DNA of 64,000 bases from Arachis hypogaea (lineage: Eukaryota; Streptophyta; Magnoliopsida; Fabales; Fabaceae), in contig NC_092053.1 of the NCBI RefSeq assembly GCF_003086295.3, forward strand, positions 120,052,445 through 120,116,444, in the 5' to 3' direction. Positions 20,229-31,197 of the stretch are shown one piece after another. The notes under the pieces were generated by a model. The model saw only the letters and a list, made by a program, of their open reading frames with translations, did not search any database and was not told where the DNA came from. Each line of letters starts with the position of its first letter. Position 1 is the stretch's first letter. The translations under genes were made by a program, and so were the position numbers.

Positions 20229-23200
20229 CGCCCCCGCAAGCTGGAGGATGAAAGATGTCAAGAACACTAAGCTTATTCAGATTAAGATGGAAGGGTTGAG
20301 GAGACAAAGGCTTGGTGAAGATGTCAGCTAGTTGCCCAGAAGAGGGAATTGGGAGAAGTTTCATCACTCCAGCTTGAGCTTTTTGTCGAACCAAGTGACA
20401 ATCAACCTCTAAATGTTTGGTCCGTTCATGAAAAACCGGGTTAGCAGCAATATGAAGAGCACTCTGATTATCACAATATAAAACTGGTGGGCGAATAGGA
20501 GAGATGCGTAAAAATTGTAACACATTTAGTATCCATTGAAGTTCACAAGTTGTGTTGGCAAGTGCACGATATTCTGCTTCCGTGGAAGAGCGGGCAACGG
20601 TGGTTTGTTTCTTGGTCTTCCAAGAGACTAAAGAACTGCCTAAGAAGAAACAATAACCTGTTAAAGATCGCCGAGTGTCAGGACATCCGGCCCAATTAGA
20701 GTCACTGAAGCCGAGAAGCTGAATTTCTGATTCCCTTGGAAAGAAATATCCTTTGCCGGGACTAGTTTTCAGATATCGTAACACATGCTTGGCAGCTTGA
20801 AGATGAGATTCAGTAGGAGATGCCATGAATTGACTTAATTGTTGAGTGGCATACATGATGTCTGGTCGAGTAGTGGTGAGATAGATAAGACGGCCAACCA
20901 AACGACGATATACAAAAAGGTCGGATAGCAAGGGACTTTGGTCTCGATATAGTCTTGTGGTACTATCCATTGGAACAGAGGCAGGTTTAGCACCTAATAA
21001 ACCAGAATCCTCCAAAAGATCAAGACAATATTTTCTTTGAGATAAGCAAATTCCCTTCTCTGATTGAGCAACTTCAATACCCAAAAAATATTTTAATGGG
21101 CCCAAGTCTTTAATTCGGAAGTGTTGATGTAAAATAGACTTAATGGCAGCAAGTTCAGAAATAGAATTACCAGTGAGAACAATGTCGTCAACATAGACTA
21201 AAAGGATAGAAATTTGATCACCAATGAATTTGACAAATAAACTATAATCAGATGAGGTCTGCTGATATCCATGAGATAGCAAAAGATGAGAAAGTTTGTC
21301 ATACCACATACGACTAGATTGTCGTAAACCATACAGTGACTTTAGTAGCTTACAGCATTGATTCGGTTGAGGAGATATAAATCCGGGTGGCAGAGTCATA
21401 TAAACATCCTCAGAAAGATCCCCATGTAAGAAAGCATTATTGACATCCAACTGATGTATAGGCCAATGCTTCATAGAGGCCAATGCCAAAACTAATTTGA
21501 TAGTGGCAGGCTTGACAACAGGGGAGAAAGTTTCCAAAAAATTAACACCTTCAGTTTGAGTGAACCCTTTAGCCACAAGGCGTGCTTTATATCGATCAAC
21601 TGAACCATCAGGCTTGCGTTTGATGCGATAAACCCATTTACAACCAACCGGCTTAACCCTTGTAGGGCAATCAACAAGACGCCAAGTTTTGTTCAGCTCA
21701 AGAGCATCCAACTCATCTTTCATAACACTACGCCAATTAGAGTGTTGATTGGCGTCCTTAAAAGACTTTGCCTCAATGTCAGAATGTAGAGATAAAAGAA
21801 ACTTTTTATGTGAAGATGAAAGAGAAGAAAAAGACATGACTGAAGATAAAGGATACTTGCACTTTGAGGGAGATTGATTTGTAGAGATGAGAGAGGAATT
21901 ACACAAGTAATCAGAGAGATATGCTGGAGGTCGGTGAGGCCGGTCGGAATGATGAGGATGGGGTTGCTCAGGTGGTGAAGATGGTGACGGTGGATGAGAA
22001 GGTGATGGTGGGCTGGTGTCTAGTGTTGAAAGGGATTCGGTGGTCATGGGTTCAACTTGGTTAGGAAACGATAGTGAGGAAGAAGGAAAGGTTGTTGGAG
22101 AAAATAAAGAACTAGGTGGAGTTGGGTCAATGGGTATAGGTGAGGGTTCAACTAGAAGACTAACTGAATCTTGTTTTTGAGAAGGTGTGTTTGGCAATGT
22201 TGGGTTAAGTGTCTGGAATTGGACATTTTTTGTGACTAAGGGCAAGATCTTTTCATAAAAAATTACGTTTCTAGAAATCTCAATTCTTTTATCTTCTAAA
22301 ACATAAACAATATACCCTTTAAAACCAGATTGAAAGCCAATAAATACAGCTTTTTTGGCTCTTGGATCAAATTTTGATCTATTTGCCATTTTGGTAGAAA
22401 CAAAACATAAGCATCCAAAAACTTTAATGTCATGATAATTTGGTGGAAGATTGAATAAAATCTCAAATGGTGTTTTAAAATTAATTGCGGATGATGGAAC
22501 TCTATTAAGTAAATAAACAGCATGTCTAACAGCATAAGACCAAAAAGATGATGGTAAATTAGATTGAAACATAAGAGCACGAGCTATATTCAAAATATGT
22601 TGATGCTTGCGTTCTACCCTTCCATTTTGTTGAGGAGTTTCAACACAACTACGTTGATAAATAATGCCCTTTGAAGCATAAAAATCAGGTAAAATAAATT
22701 CTGGTCCATTATCAGAACGAATAGTTTTGACTTTGGAGTTGAATTGTGTTTCAATTAAAGTAATAAAATTTTTTATTTGATTCTGTACTTCTCCTTTTGA
22801 TTTTAATAAAATAACCCATGTAAAGCGGCTAAAATCATCAACAATAGTAAAAAAATATTTATGATTATGAATAGAATTTTGTCGAAACGGACCCCAAATA
22901 TCAAAGTGTAATAAATCAAAACTTGCATTGGCTTTGTTAAAACTTTGAGAAAAAGAAAGTTTCTTTTGTTTAGAAAGATGACAAATGTCACAAGCCTCGT
23001 CATGATGCATAGAGATAAAAGGAAATTGTTTATGTAAATGATTAAGTCTTTGCCCAGAAAGGTGTCCTAAACGAAAATGCCATATATTGGAAGGTGTAAT
23101 GGGTGGAGATTGGATGGAATTTATAGAGTGTGTAGTGGATGAATTTTTACCGAAATTGGGTTCAAAGACATATAATCCCTCTCTCATTCTGGCCAAATCA

Positions 23201-23712
23201 ATTGTCCCCAAATTGTTGCTCTGTAGAGTGCAAGAAGAAGATGAAAAAGTGAGTTCACATATGAGTGCTGAAGTAATTTTTGAAACAGAGATAATATTAA
23301 AGTTGAAATGAGGTAAATAAAGAACATCATGAAGAACCAAGGATGGTGAAAATTGAACGATGCCTTTATAAGAAATAGTAGTTCGAGAACCATTTGGTAA
23401 ATGAACAATAATAGGAGAAATTTGTGTGTAAGAAATAAACCAAGACAAATTTGATGCAATGTGATCCGTGGCACCAGAATCAATGATCCAAGTATTCAAG
23501 AATGAATCTCGATTTGAAGAATTGTTAACAGTAGAAAAGGTATTGAAAGAACAAAGATAATGAGTAGTTGGACTTGGCAGAAGTTCAAGTTGGTTTGAAG
23601 GACGAGCTTCTTCATTGAAAGGAAGTGCCATGAAAGAAAAGTGTTGGGCTGACGAAAGGTCCAAAAGAGACTCCGGATGAAGTTGCTGGTGTGCCCTTTC
23701 TCCTTGATCCAT
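20134..23712 (-). CDS. Copia pol polyprotein (PR-IN-RT-RH), 1192 aa, gag absent
   Basis: A single uninterrupted frame. Aspartic protease motif DSGATDH at about residues 78-84; GAG-pre-integrase HLGHLSGQRLNHL near 215-228; integrase with the HX3-4H/CDIC zinc region, FDIWGP, SDNGPEF and QNGRVERKHQ (Asp, Asp, Glu); reverse transcriptase [28 protein letters not shown] and catalytic YVDD; RNase H GFSDSNWAGC, SSTEAEYRAL and the C-terminal DIFTKPL. All catalytic motifs are present. The start at 23712 is only ~25 bases from the primer site, so no room is left for a capsid and CCHC gag; copia proteins normally start with ~250-300 gag residues. Mobility would need gag in trans. The frame ends inside the 3' LTR. 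Confidence 0.93.
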   Translation of the reverse strand: MDQGERAHQQLHPESLLDLSSAQHFSFMALPFNEEARPSNQLELLPSPTTHYLCSFNTFSTVNNSSNRDSFLNTWIIDSGATDHIASNLSWFISYTQISPIIVHLPNGSRTTISYKGIVQFSPSLVLHDVLYLPHFNFNIISVSKITSALICELTFSSSSCTLQSNNLGTIDLARMREGLYVFEPNFGKNSSTTHSINSIQSPPITPSNIWHFRLGHLSGQRLNHLHKQFPFISMHHDEACDICHLSKQKKLSFSQSFNKANASFDLLHFDIWGPFRQNSIHNHKYFFTIVDDFSRFTWVILLKSKGEVQNQIKNFITLIETQFNSKVKTIRSDNGPEFILPDFYASKGIIYQRSCVETPQQNGRVERKHQHILNIARALMFQSNLPSSFWSYAVRHAVYLLNRVPSSAINFKTPFEILFNLPPNYHDIKVFGCLCFVSTKMANRSKFDPRAKKAVFIGFQSGFKGYIVYVLEDKRIEISRNVIFYEKILPLVTKNVQFQTLNPTLPNTPSQKQDSVSLLVEPSPIPIDPTPPSSLFSPTTFPSSSLSFPNQVEPMTTESLSTLDTSPPSPSHPPSPSSPPEQPHPHHSDRPHRPPAYLSDYLCNSSLISTNQSPSKCKYPLSSVMSFSSLSSSHKKFLLSLHSDIEAKSFKDANQHSNWRSVMKDELDALELNKTWRLVDCPTRVKPVGCKWVYRIKRKPDGSVDRYKARLVAKGFTQTEGVNFLETFSPVVKPATIKLVLALASMKHWPIHQLDVNNAFLHGDLSEDVYMTLPPGFISPQPNQCCKLLKSLYGLRQSSRMWYDKLSHLLLSHGYQQTSSDYSLFVKFIGDQISILLVYVDDIVLTGNSISELAAIKSILHQHFRIKDLGPLKYFLGIEVAQSEKGICLSQRKYCLDLLEDSGLLGAKPASVPMDSTTRLYRDQSPLLSDLFVYRRLVGRLIYLTTTRPDIMYATQQLSQFMASPTESHLQAAKHVLRYLKTSPGKGYFFPRESEIQLLGFSDSNWAGCPDTRRSLTGYCFFLGSSLVSWKTKKQTTVARSSTEAEYRALANTTCELQWILNVLQFLRISPIRPPVLYCDNQSALHIAANPVFHERTKHLEVDCHLVRQKAQAGVMKLLPIPSSGQLADIFTKPLSPQPFHLNLNKLSVLDIFHPPACGGVLNHSSTLAHDNNKDVSRPTNSAQQNTQIKL

Positions 23713-23736
23713 GGATGTCAGCAGAGCTCAAGAGGA

Positions 23737-23748
23737 GCTCTGATACCA
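23737..23748 (-). promoter_or_regulatory. Primer-binding site, tRNA-iMet type
   Basis: Reads TGGTATCAGAGC on the - strand, directly abutting the 5' LTR with no spacer. Fixes the element's orientation. Confidence 0.92.
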
Positions 23749-24047
23749 TAATAAAATTGTGAAATAATAGAAAAATAAAAGAATTGTGAAAGAAAAAGAT
23801 GAAGAAATTTTATTGATTGTTGATTGAATGAATTGTAAACTATGAAAGTAAAACTAAGTATATACAGAGTATTGGCCTATGAAAGATAAAATTAGATAAA
23901 GATAAGATATAGATAAAGATAAAGATAACTATAAGATAAGATAAAGACTAAATTATAATTTAATTTGTGTATTCTGTTGGGCTGAATTTGTGGGCCATGA
24001 GACGTCTTTATTGTTGTCATGGGCTAAGGTGGAAGAGTGGTTTAATA
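23749..24047 (-). repeat. 5' LTR of the copia element
   Basis: 299 bp, the same length as the other LTR with four substitutions. Ends immediately at the primer-binding site. Confidence 0.92.
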
Positions 24048-24052
24048 AGTTG

Positions 24053-24277
24053 TTTCTCTTAATTCACTGCTGCCACCAAGAAATTGGGCAACCCATTTCG
24101 TGGGAGCTAAACCTGATATGATTTGCCCATTTTGTGGACACCTAGAATGAAATGGAGTTGAATTCTATTTCGCAGACGCCGACCAAAAAATAGAAGTGCG
24201 TATTTTCAGAAAAATTTCAAATAATGCGCATTTTGAGAATTAAAACATTTTACATGCGCATTTAGGTAAAAAAACCT
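24053..24277 (-). repeat. Right terminal inverted repeat of the MULE (outer part)
   Basis: Reverse complement matches the left repeat with scattered substitutions. Its innermost ~37 bp lie on the other side of the copia insertion at about 19893-19929. Confidence 0.85.
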
Positions 24278-24520
24278 GAGTTCCTCTTTTATTATATCAA
24301 AAAATTGAGTAAAAAAATAAGAAATTCCTTAAATTCAATTATCAAATGATAGCGTGAATAAGTTAGGATAAGTAAAGAATCACTTTTTTATTGTGTCAAT
24401 AAATTAAATAAAAAGTAGAATAATTCTCTTTATATTATATTCAGATTTAATTATTTTTTATTTTTATTTTAATTTTAATATATCTTTTTATTCAGTTAAA
24501 TTCTTGTCTTCTTTTATTTA

Positions 24521-27100
24521 TATATATATATATATATTTTTTTTTTTTCCGTATCATTATATCTCCATTGAAAAGCTAAGGTTGAATTTAATTGTCTTGT
24601 TCTGCTCATCAATGACTTCAATTGTCTCCTTATATGCAGTTACTTTATCATTTGTCGCTTGACAATCAAGGATTCAAGATCAATAATAACAAAAAAATTT
24701 TAAAAAAATCAGAAAAAACAAAAAACGAGAAAGAAAATAAAAGAAACCGACAAATAATTATGTCGTCAATTATTTCCCATCAGAAACAAATTTCATTGGT
24801 CACCTTTTGTTCATTTAAGGGGTACATCATCAAATGAGTAGAAACTTTTATCGATTAGACATAAAAATTGTGTCTTTAGCACTGCATAAATAATAAAATA
24901 AAATTTTTGTATTTAGTATCTATTAATATTTTTATTCGTAATAATATTACAGAAATATAAATTTTTTAAAATTATATTAGTTTTGTCGTGATATTATAGA
25001 TTATGATATAAAATATTTATATAATCAAATTATTTTTATAAAAAAGTCGTAGAGGATAAAAGTTTCTGTCAATTAAAAAAACTAGAGTTTTCGTAAATAA
25101 AATATTAAATAATAAACTTTTTAGTCATTATTTTGATATGAAAGAGTTTAACATTTTACTAAAAATTAATTTTAACATATATTATTTAAAATTTAAAAAA
25201 TTTAATGCTTATACTTTTACATTTGATTAAGTGTAAAGTCTATTGCACAAATAAAAATAATTAATTTTCATGTTTATTATTAAAAAAAATTCCTCTTTAT
25301 ATATAAATATACAATTAGATATTAATATAAAAAATTTATGTTGATAGTTATAAAATTAAATTAAAATTATTTTTTTAAAACAATTGAATCTTAATCTAAT
25401 TATTATATTAATATTTTTTTAAATTATATATAATAAATATCTAAAAAAAGAGAAAATATAAATTAAAAAGATAAGTAATAAAAATATAAAATTAAATAAA
25501 AAATTTAAAAATATATATAATAATAATATATTTTTTATGTGAATAATATTATAGAATATTTTTTAATTATATTTAATTATAAATTTAATGTATTCTTTAT
25601 AATTTTATGAATTTATTTAAATTATATTATTTTATTAATTTTATTTTTGGTATAACATAAATGTAAAGAGAGATAGAAAATAAATGAGAGAAAAGAGAGA
25701 GAGAAAGATAACAAAGAAGAAGGAGAGAGAGAGAGTTTGTTAATTTTAGAGAGAAATATTTTATTTTAATTGTAAGGAAAGAATATCTCGTGACATATTT
25801 TGGTTTGTCAGATTAGTAATATAAAATATAAATTATAAGTTATATATAGAATGGGAATGGTAAAGAGAAATAGAGAAGGGGAGAGATGTAGATAAGAGGA
25901 TGGAGAAAACAAGTTTATTAATTTTAGAAGAAAATATTTCATCTCAATTTTAGTGAGAGAGTGTCATGCAACATATTTTGGTTGTTAAATTAGTAATATA
26001 ATATAATTATATTTCAATTTTAATTTCAATATTTTAATTTTAATTGCAATTAGAGAATATCATGTTTGTACATTTTAATTGTTGAATTTATAATTAATTA
26101 TTGACAATAATATATAAGAGAAATAGAGTAAGTGAAGAAATGAGATAGAAAAAAGAAGAGAGAGAAAAAATAACTCATTAATTTTAGAAAAAAAATTAAT
26201 TTTAATTGTAATAAAAAAAATGACATATAACATATTTTAGTTGTAAAAATAGTAATATATAATAAATTTATTTTTGTCTTAGAAATAAATCTAAACACAA
26301 CGAGTAAAATATAATAATAAAAAAATTAAAGATGATAATTTTTATTTATATTGACTAAAAATTTCAGTTAACATACACTATTTGGATATATTTTTTTAAA
26401 AAATGAGCTTATAAAAATATACACAATTACATACTGATTAAAAAAATAATTTATATTAATCTTATAATACTGCGTATAATATATCTTAATTCCTCTTAAT
26501 GTATAGGCTACAAAATATTATTTAGGGTCATATTTTATACAAAATATTAATGTATTGAATATAATATTACATAAAGTTTAGAAGACAAATATATATTTTC
26601 CAAAAGAGATCAAACCTGCTATCTAATACAGAAAATAAAAAATTGCTAGGAAAAAGGATGTACCAAATGGATCGACCAATAACATTTGAAAGGAGGCGGA
26701 AATCAAGGGAAGAAAGATATGTAGCTATTATATGACTTCCAACAGCAATAATAACAACAAAATTTTATCTTGTTAGATAAAGTCGGCTATATAAATATGA
26801 AATGGAAGTCATTACAGATTATTATTTTTTGTCAGTAAATGCAGTAATATTAATTGACAATAACTCAAAAATTTTATTTAATTTAATATTTATAATTTTA
26901 TTAAGATTACAATTATAATTATATATTTATTATATATAATATTATTTAATTATTCAAATGGTAGTTAAAAAATATAAAATAAAATAAACAATAATAAATA
27001 AATAACAATAGAATACTTTGACGTAATTTTTTTATTGTCTTTCATATATTTTTAAATTAAAATTCTTTTATAGAATATTTGAAAAAACTAGATAAGAGTC

Positions 27101-27153
<53 letters not shown>

Positions 27154-27372
27154 CGGAGAATAGGATTTCACTGATGCAATATGACGAACTGGACGACCCA
27201 CGTCATTTGAATCAAGGCAAGGCAGGGGATGATATTAGGAAATATGGTCCGAAGAATCTCGATACCTTCTCGTTGTACCGAAATAGAGATCTGATTTAAA
27301 CGATCAGGTACAACATCACATTTGACACCTAAGGAAGGTACAGCTCAACTATGAGGTACATCAGCAGGTGTT

Positions 27373-27432
<60 letters not shown>

Positions 27433-28060
27433 GAGTTCTCACTCATATTATGGGACATGAATTGAGCTTACAATACTAAGTTAAAAATAAAATTAGTTGA
27501 GTTGCGAATAGGATTAATTGCGAGTTTAGGTTAAATCTTATTCAATTTATCTGGACTTTTCATATATTATTATAATATGTCATTAATGTTATTATACACA
27601 TATAAAAAGAAGTTGATAAAAATCGAATACATATCGTTTGTAATTTTAACATGAATTTTATTATAATTTTGTTATTTTTAATTTTAATGTGAACTTAATT
27701 TTTGTTTTATTAGTATGGTTAATAAAATATAAAATAATTAAATTTTATATTTGATTAAAAAATAATTTGTTATGAATAAAATCGGATAAGATTAGATATA
27801 GAATTTTAGAGTATAAATAAAATTAAAATTAAAAAATTTTTAATCTGCAAATATAATAAAATTAAATTGTAGAAGAAATTTAAATTTACAAATAGGTAAT
27901 TATTTGAAATTAAAATTGTATGTAATACATTTAATCATTTATTTAAAAAATGTATGAATAATGACTTGACAACTAAGATACTCATTCATGATTTTAAATA
28001 TTTTTTTAACACTTAATTTAAGAAATAAAGATTTCTTAATTTTTTATAATAATATTTATT
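24521..28060. other. AT-rich intergenic stretch with low-complexity repeats
   Basis: No gene supported. An (AT)n and T tract lies at 24519-24549. From about 25668 to 26300 a unit of GAGAGARA-rich sequence followed by TTAATTTTAGARARAAATATTT...TTTTAATTGTAA...GACATATTTTGGTTGT...TTAGTAATATAA recurs about three to four times with much decay. Small frames here are chance frames in AT-rich DNA. Confidence 0.6.
27103..27429. repeat. Two (AT)n arrays bracketing a 226-bp complex island
   Basis: (TA)n runs at 27103-27151 and about 27378-27429, each ~50 bp, enclose 27152-27377, which is much richer in GC than its surroundings. The island has no open frame of note and I do not recognise it. Confidence 0.85.
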
Positions 28061-28121
28061 GTAGAAAGTGTTATTTATATGTGTGAATACGTGTTTATAT
28101 TTGTTTTTTCCTTTTAGATTC

Positions 28122-28960
28122 ATGAATAATATGTCTGTTTTATCACTGCGTGACATACTTGAAAATAACAAATTGGCTGGAGCCAATTATGATGATTGGT
28201 ATTGTAATTTGAGAATTGTTCTCATGCATGAAAGGCTAATTGATATAATCGATAAGCCTGCTGTTACGGCCCTAGTTCCTAAAGAGGATGGAAGTATTGA
28301 TAATGAGGCAACCAAGGCTTATGAGAAGTATTTGAAAAATTGTCTTACTGCTAAATATATCATTTGGCATCCATGGGTTCTGATCTTTAGAGGCAACATC
28401 AGGATATGAATCCACTAACTATTGTTGAACATCTTAAGAAGATGTATGGGGCACAAAATAAGACGACCCGATATCAATTGTCCAAAACTTTGTTTAGATC
28501 CACACTTGATGTGGACTCTCCTGTTGGATCCCATGTTCTTAAGATGATTGATCTTATTGAACAACTTAAGAAATTGTGATGCAAATTGGGCAAAGAACTT
28601 TCACAAGATTTGATCTTGCAATCTCTTTCAGAAACTTTCACAATTCATTATTAGTTTTAATATGATTAAAGTAAGCTGTGATCTTCATGAAATGCTCAAC
28701 ATGCTAATTGATTATGAGAATCAAATTGCATCTGAGAAAAAGAAAGGAGTTGCTATGGTAGTTGGCAGCCATTCTAAGAAGAAAGAAAAGTGGAAAGCAA
28801 AAGAAAATGGAAAGAATAATTTTAAAAGAGAACGCATGGCACCTAAGGGTGGTGTGACCAAACACAAGGGTAAATAAGAAAAGGCTGACAAAAATGATGC
28901 TGAATGCTTTTATTGTAAAGGCAAAGGTCATTGGAAAAGAAACTGAAAGGAGTACCTTGC
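28122..28960 (+). pseudogene. Copia gag with CCHC knuckle, broken
   Basis: Starts MNNMSVLSLRDIL, then NKLAGANYDDWYCNLRIVL, the usual start of copia UBN2-type gag. A frameshift near 28360, stops near 28577 and 28877, and an insertion/deletion near 28650 break the frame. The zinc knuckle at about 28909-28950 reads CFYCKGKGHWKRN followed by TGA where the last Cys is expected, so the knuckle itself is destroyed. Confidence 0.8.
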
Positions 28961-28964
28961 TTCT

Positions 28965-30620
28965 TTGAAAACCAAAGAGGAAGGTAAGACATGCTTGAAA
29001 ACAGTTTTTATGATTTCTTTAGCTACTATTAATTCTTCTATATGGGTATTAAATACCGAAAGTGCTCATAATATTTGCAATTCGTTGCAGGGACTACGAG
29101 TAAGTAGATGGCTGAAGAAGGGAGAAACTTACCTTCAAGTCGGAAACATAGCAAATATTGCTGTTGTAGCTATAAGATCTATTTCTTTAGCAATGCCTAC
29201 GGACAATATATTAGTATTGGTGAATTGTCATTATGTTCCTAATTTTGTTGCAAATGTTATTTCTGTTTCTATGTTGGACAAATGTGGTTTTTATTTTAAT
29301 ATTAAAAATGACATTTGTTCTACTTATTATGGTGATGACTTAAACGTAAATGGCTATCTCCAATATGACATTTATATTCTTCTCGATTTAAATGGTAATT
29401 CTGTTATGCATGTTTCTACTCTCAAAAGAAAGAGAAATAATCAAGTAAATGAATCATATCTTTGGCATTGTAGACATGGTCATATAGGAGAAAAAAGGAT
29501 TTCTAAGTTACATAAGGAAGGTTACCTTAACAAATATGATTATGAATCATATGTAACTTGTGAATCCTATCTCAAAGAAAAAATGAGCAAAACTCTATTT
29601 ATGGGACATGGAGAAAGGGCTACAGAATTATTGGGACTAATACATACAGATGTTTGTGGACTAATGAAAATTCAAGCCAAAGGAGGATATTCCTATTTTA
29701 TCACTTTCACTAATGATATGTTTAGATATGACTTTGTGTATCTTATGAAACACAAATATGAGTCATTTAAAATGTTCAAAATTTTTCGCAGTGAAGGTGA
29801 AAATCAAACAAGTAAAAGCATTAAGGTGCTTAGATCTGATAGAGGAAGAGAATATCTAAATGATAATTTTTTTGAGTACTTAAAGAAAAATAGGATTCTT
29901 TCTCAATGAACACCTCTTGGTACTCCACAACACAATGGTGTTTCAGAGAGGAGGAATCAAACTTTATTAAATATGGTTCAATCCATGATAGATTTTACTG
30001 ATCTTCCATTGAATTTATGGGGCTATGCTTTAGAAACAGCAGCATGTTTGCTAAATAAAGTACCCACTAAAGCAGTTTCTTCAACACCATATGAGATATG
30101 GAAAGGACGAAAATCAAATCTCAAACACATTAGAGTTTGGGGATGTCCAGCATATGTTAAGAAATTGCAAAGTAATAAACTTGATGCTAGGTCCGATAAA
30201 TGTAGATTCATTGGTTACCCTAAAGAAACAATGGGTTATTATTTCTATCACCTTTCTAACCACAAAGTGTTTGTGGCAAGAGGTGGAACCTTTTTAGAAA
30301 AGAAATTTCTTTCTGAAGGAAGACAATGTGAAGAAATAGAACTTGATGAAGTTCAAGAAACCAATGAAATAGTACAAGCTCAAGAATATGAAATTCAAGT
30401 TGAGCAACCAACTTTTGATGTACTCAAACTAACACCAAATTTATCATCTTCAAGAGTTGAGGATAACGAACCGATAGTAGTTCAAAGAGAGATTAATGAA
30501 CCAATCCTTGAACTACCTTTGGAACTGGTTCAACAACCTCCAAATTTGGTACAAGAACTATCTCTTCGATGGTCCACAAGAGAACATCGTCCACCACTAA
30601 GGCTAAACCTAATGGTGTAA
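28965..30620 (+). pseudogene. Copia protease and integrase, broken
   Basis: The protease region reads WVLNTESAHNIC where the family has a D-T/S-G-A/S active site, so the catalytic Asp is replaced by Asn. GAG-pre-integrase LWHCRHGHIGEKRISKLH follows. The integrase core has LIHTDVCG (first Asp) and LRSDRGREY (second Asp), then a TGA at about 29907 and resumption at PQHNGVSERRNQ with the Glu. The integrase tail includes VWGCPAYVKK and CRFIGYPKETMGYYFY. The frame stops at 30618. Confidence 0.85.
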
Positions 30621-30626
30621 GATGAT

Positions 30627-31197
30627 GTGGAAAATGGGATCGATTATGATGATAATGATCCTAAGACTTATGAAGAGGCAATGCAAAATTCCGAAAGTCT
30701 AAAATGGCAGAGTGCCATGGAATCCGAAATAGAGTCTATGAGGATCAACAATGTTTGGACTTTGGTTAAACCCTCAAAAGGCATAAAATTTATTGGTTTC
30801 AAATGGGTTTACAAAAAAAAGATTGTTGCAGATGGTAAGGTAGAGACCTATAAAGCCCGTCTAGTTGCCAAGGGATACCGTCAAAAGAAGGGAATAGATT
30901 ATGAAGAAACATTTTTTCCTGTGGCAATGCTCAAAATCTATTCGGATTCTACTTGCTATAGCAGCATACTATGATTATGAAATATGGCAATTGGATGTGA
31001 AAACAGTTTTTCTTAATGGAGAACTCAAAGAGGAAGTGTACATGACACAACCTGAAGGTTTCACACTTCAGTCTGATCATAGTAAAGTTTGTAAGCTGCA
31101 ACGCGCCATTTATGGGCTAAAGCAAGCTTCTAGAAGTTGGAACATTTGCTTTAATAAGACAATCGAAAAGTTCGATTTTATCCGGTGTGAAGAGGAT
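30627..31197 (+). pseudogene. Copia reverse transcriptase, N-terminal half
   Basis: Contains [30 protein letters not shown], a frameshift near 30930, then QLDVKTVFLNGEL and YGLKQASRSWN. Broken off by the gypsy insertion at 31197. The polymerase motif continues 12 kb downstream at 43288. The final AGGAT is the gypsy element's target duplication. Confidence 0.88.

Larger units (their letters stand above)
19930..24047 (-). mobile_element. Ty1/copia element, TA...TA LTR ends, TSD AGTTG, no gag
   Basis: Target duplication AGTTG at 19925-19929 and 24048-24052. The 299-bp LTRs (19930-20228 and 23749-24047) differ at four positions that I can count. In element orientation they begin TATTAAACCAC and end CAATTTTATTA rather than TG...CA. 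The tRNA-iMet primer site abuts the 5' LTR at 23748-23737, and a GCGGGGGCG purine tract precedes the 3' LTR. One long pol frame fills the interior and gag is absent. About 1.3% LTR divergence implies well under a few million years. Inserted within the right inverted repeat of the MULE. Confidence 0.93.
18581..24277. mobile_element. Non-autonomous TIR-MULE, 9-bp TSD GAGTTCCTC
   Basis: Flanked by GAGTTCCTC at 18572-18580 and 24278-24286. Long terminal inverted repeats (~260 bp) begin GGCTTTTTTACCTAAATGCG at the left and AGGTTTTTTTACCTAAATGCG on the reverse strand at the right. Without the copia element at 19930-24047 the MULE is about 1.57 kb. Its interior (about 18845-19890) is T-rich and encodes no transposase. 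Inserted in the third LTR of the tandem array. Confidence 0.9.
14021..24520 (+). mobile_element. Tandem array: three LTRs of a short non-autonomous retroelement
   Basis: The same ~510-bp LTR-like unit occurs at about 14021-16385 (interrupted), 17245-17760 and 18289-24520 (interrupted). Shared blocks include GTGATATRAARA, AAAAGTTATTAATTTA, TAACATAATAAGARATTATAAATA and GTAGTCGTAATTCAGATATTAGA. After the middle copy comes TGATATCAGAGTTTAGA (a tRNA-iMet-like primer site). Before the next LTRs come purine tracts (GAAGGAGAGAAA, AAAAAGGAGGAGAA). The interiors are ~0.5 kb, T-rich, without gag or pol. Layout is LTR-interior-LTR-interior-LTR, as left by unequal recombination. Outer ends are approximate, and no target duplication was found. 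Confidence 0.65.
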
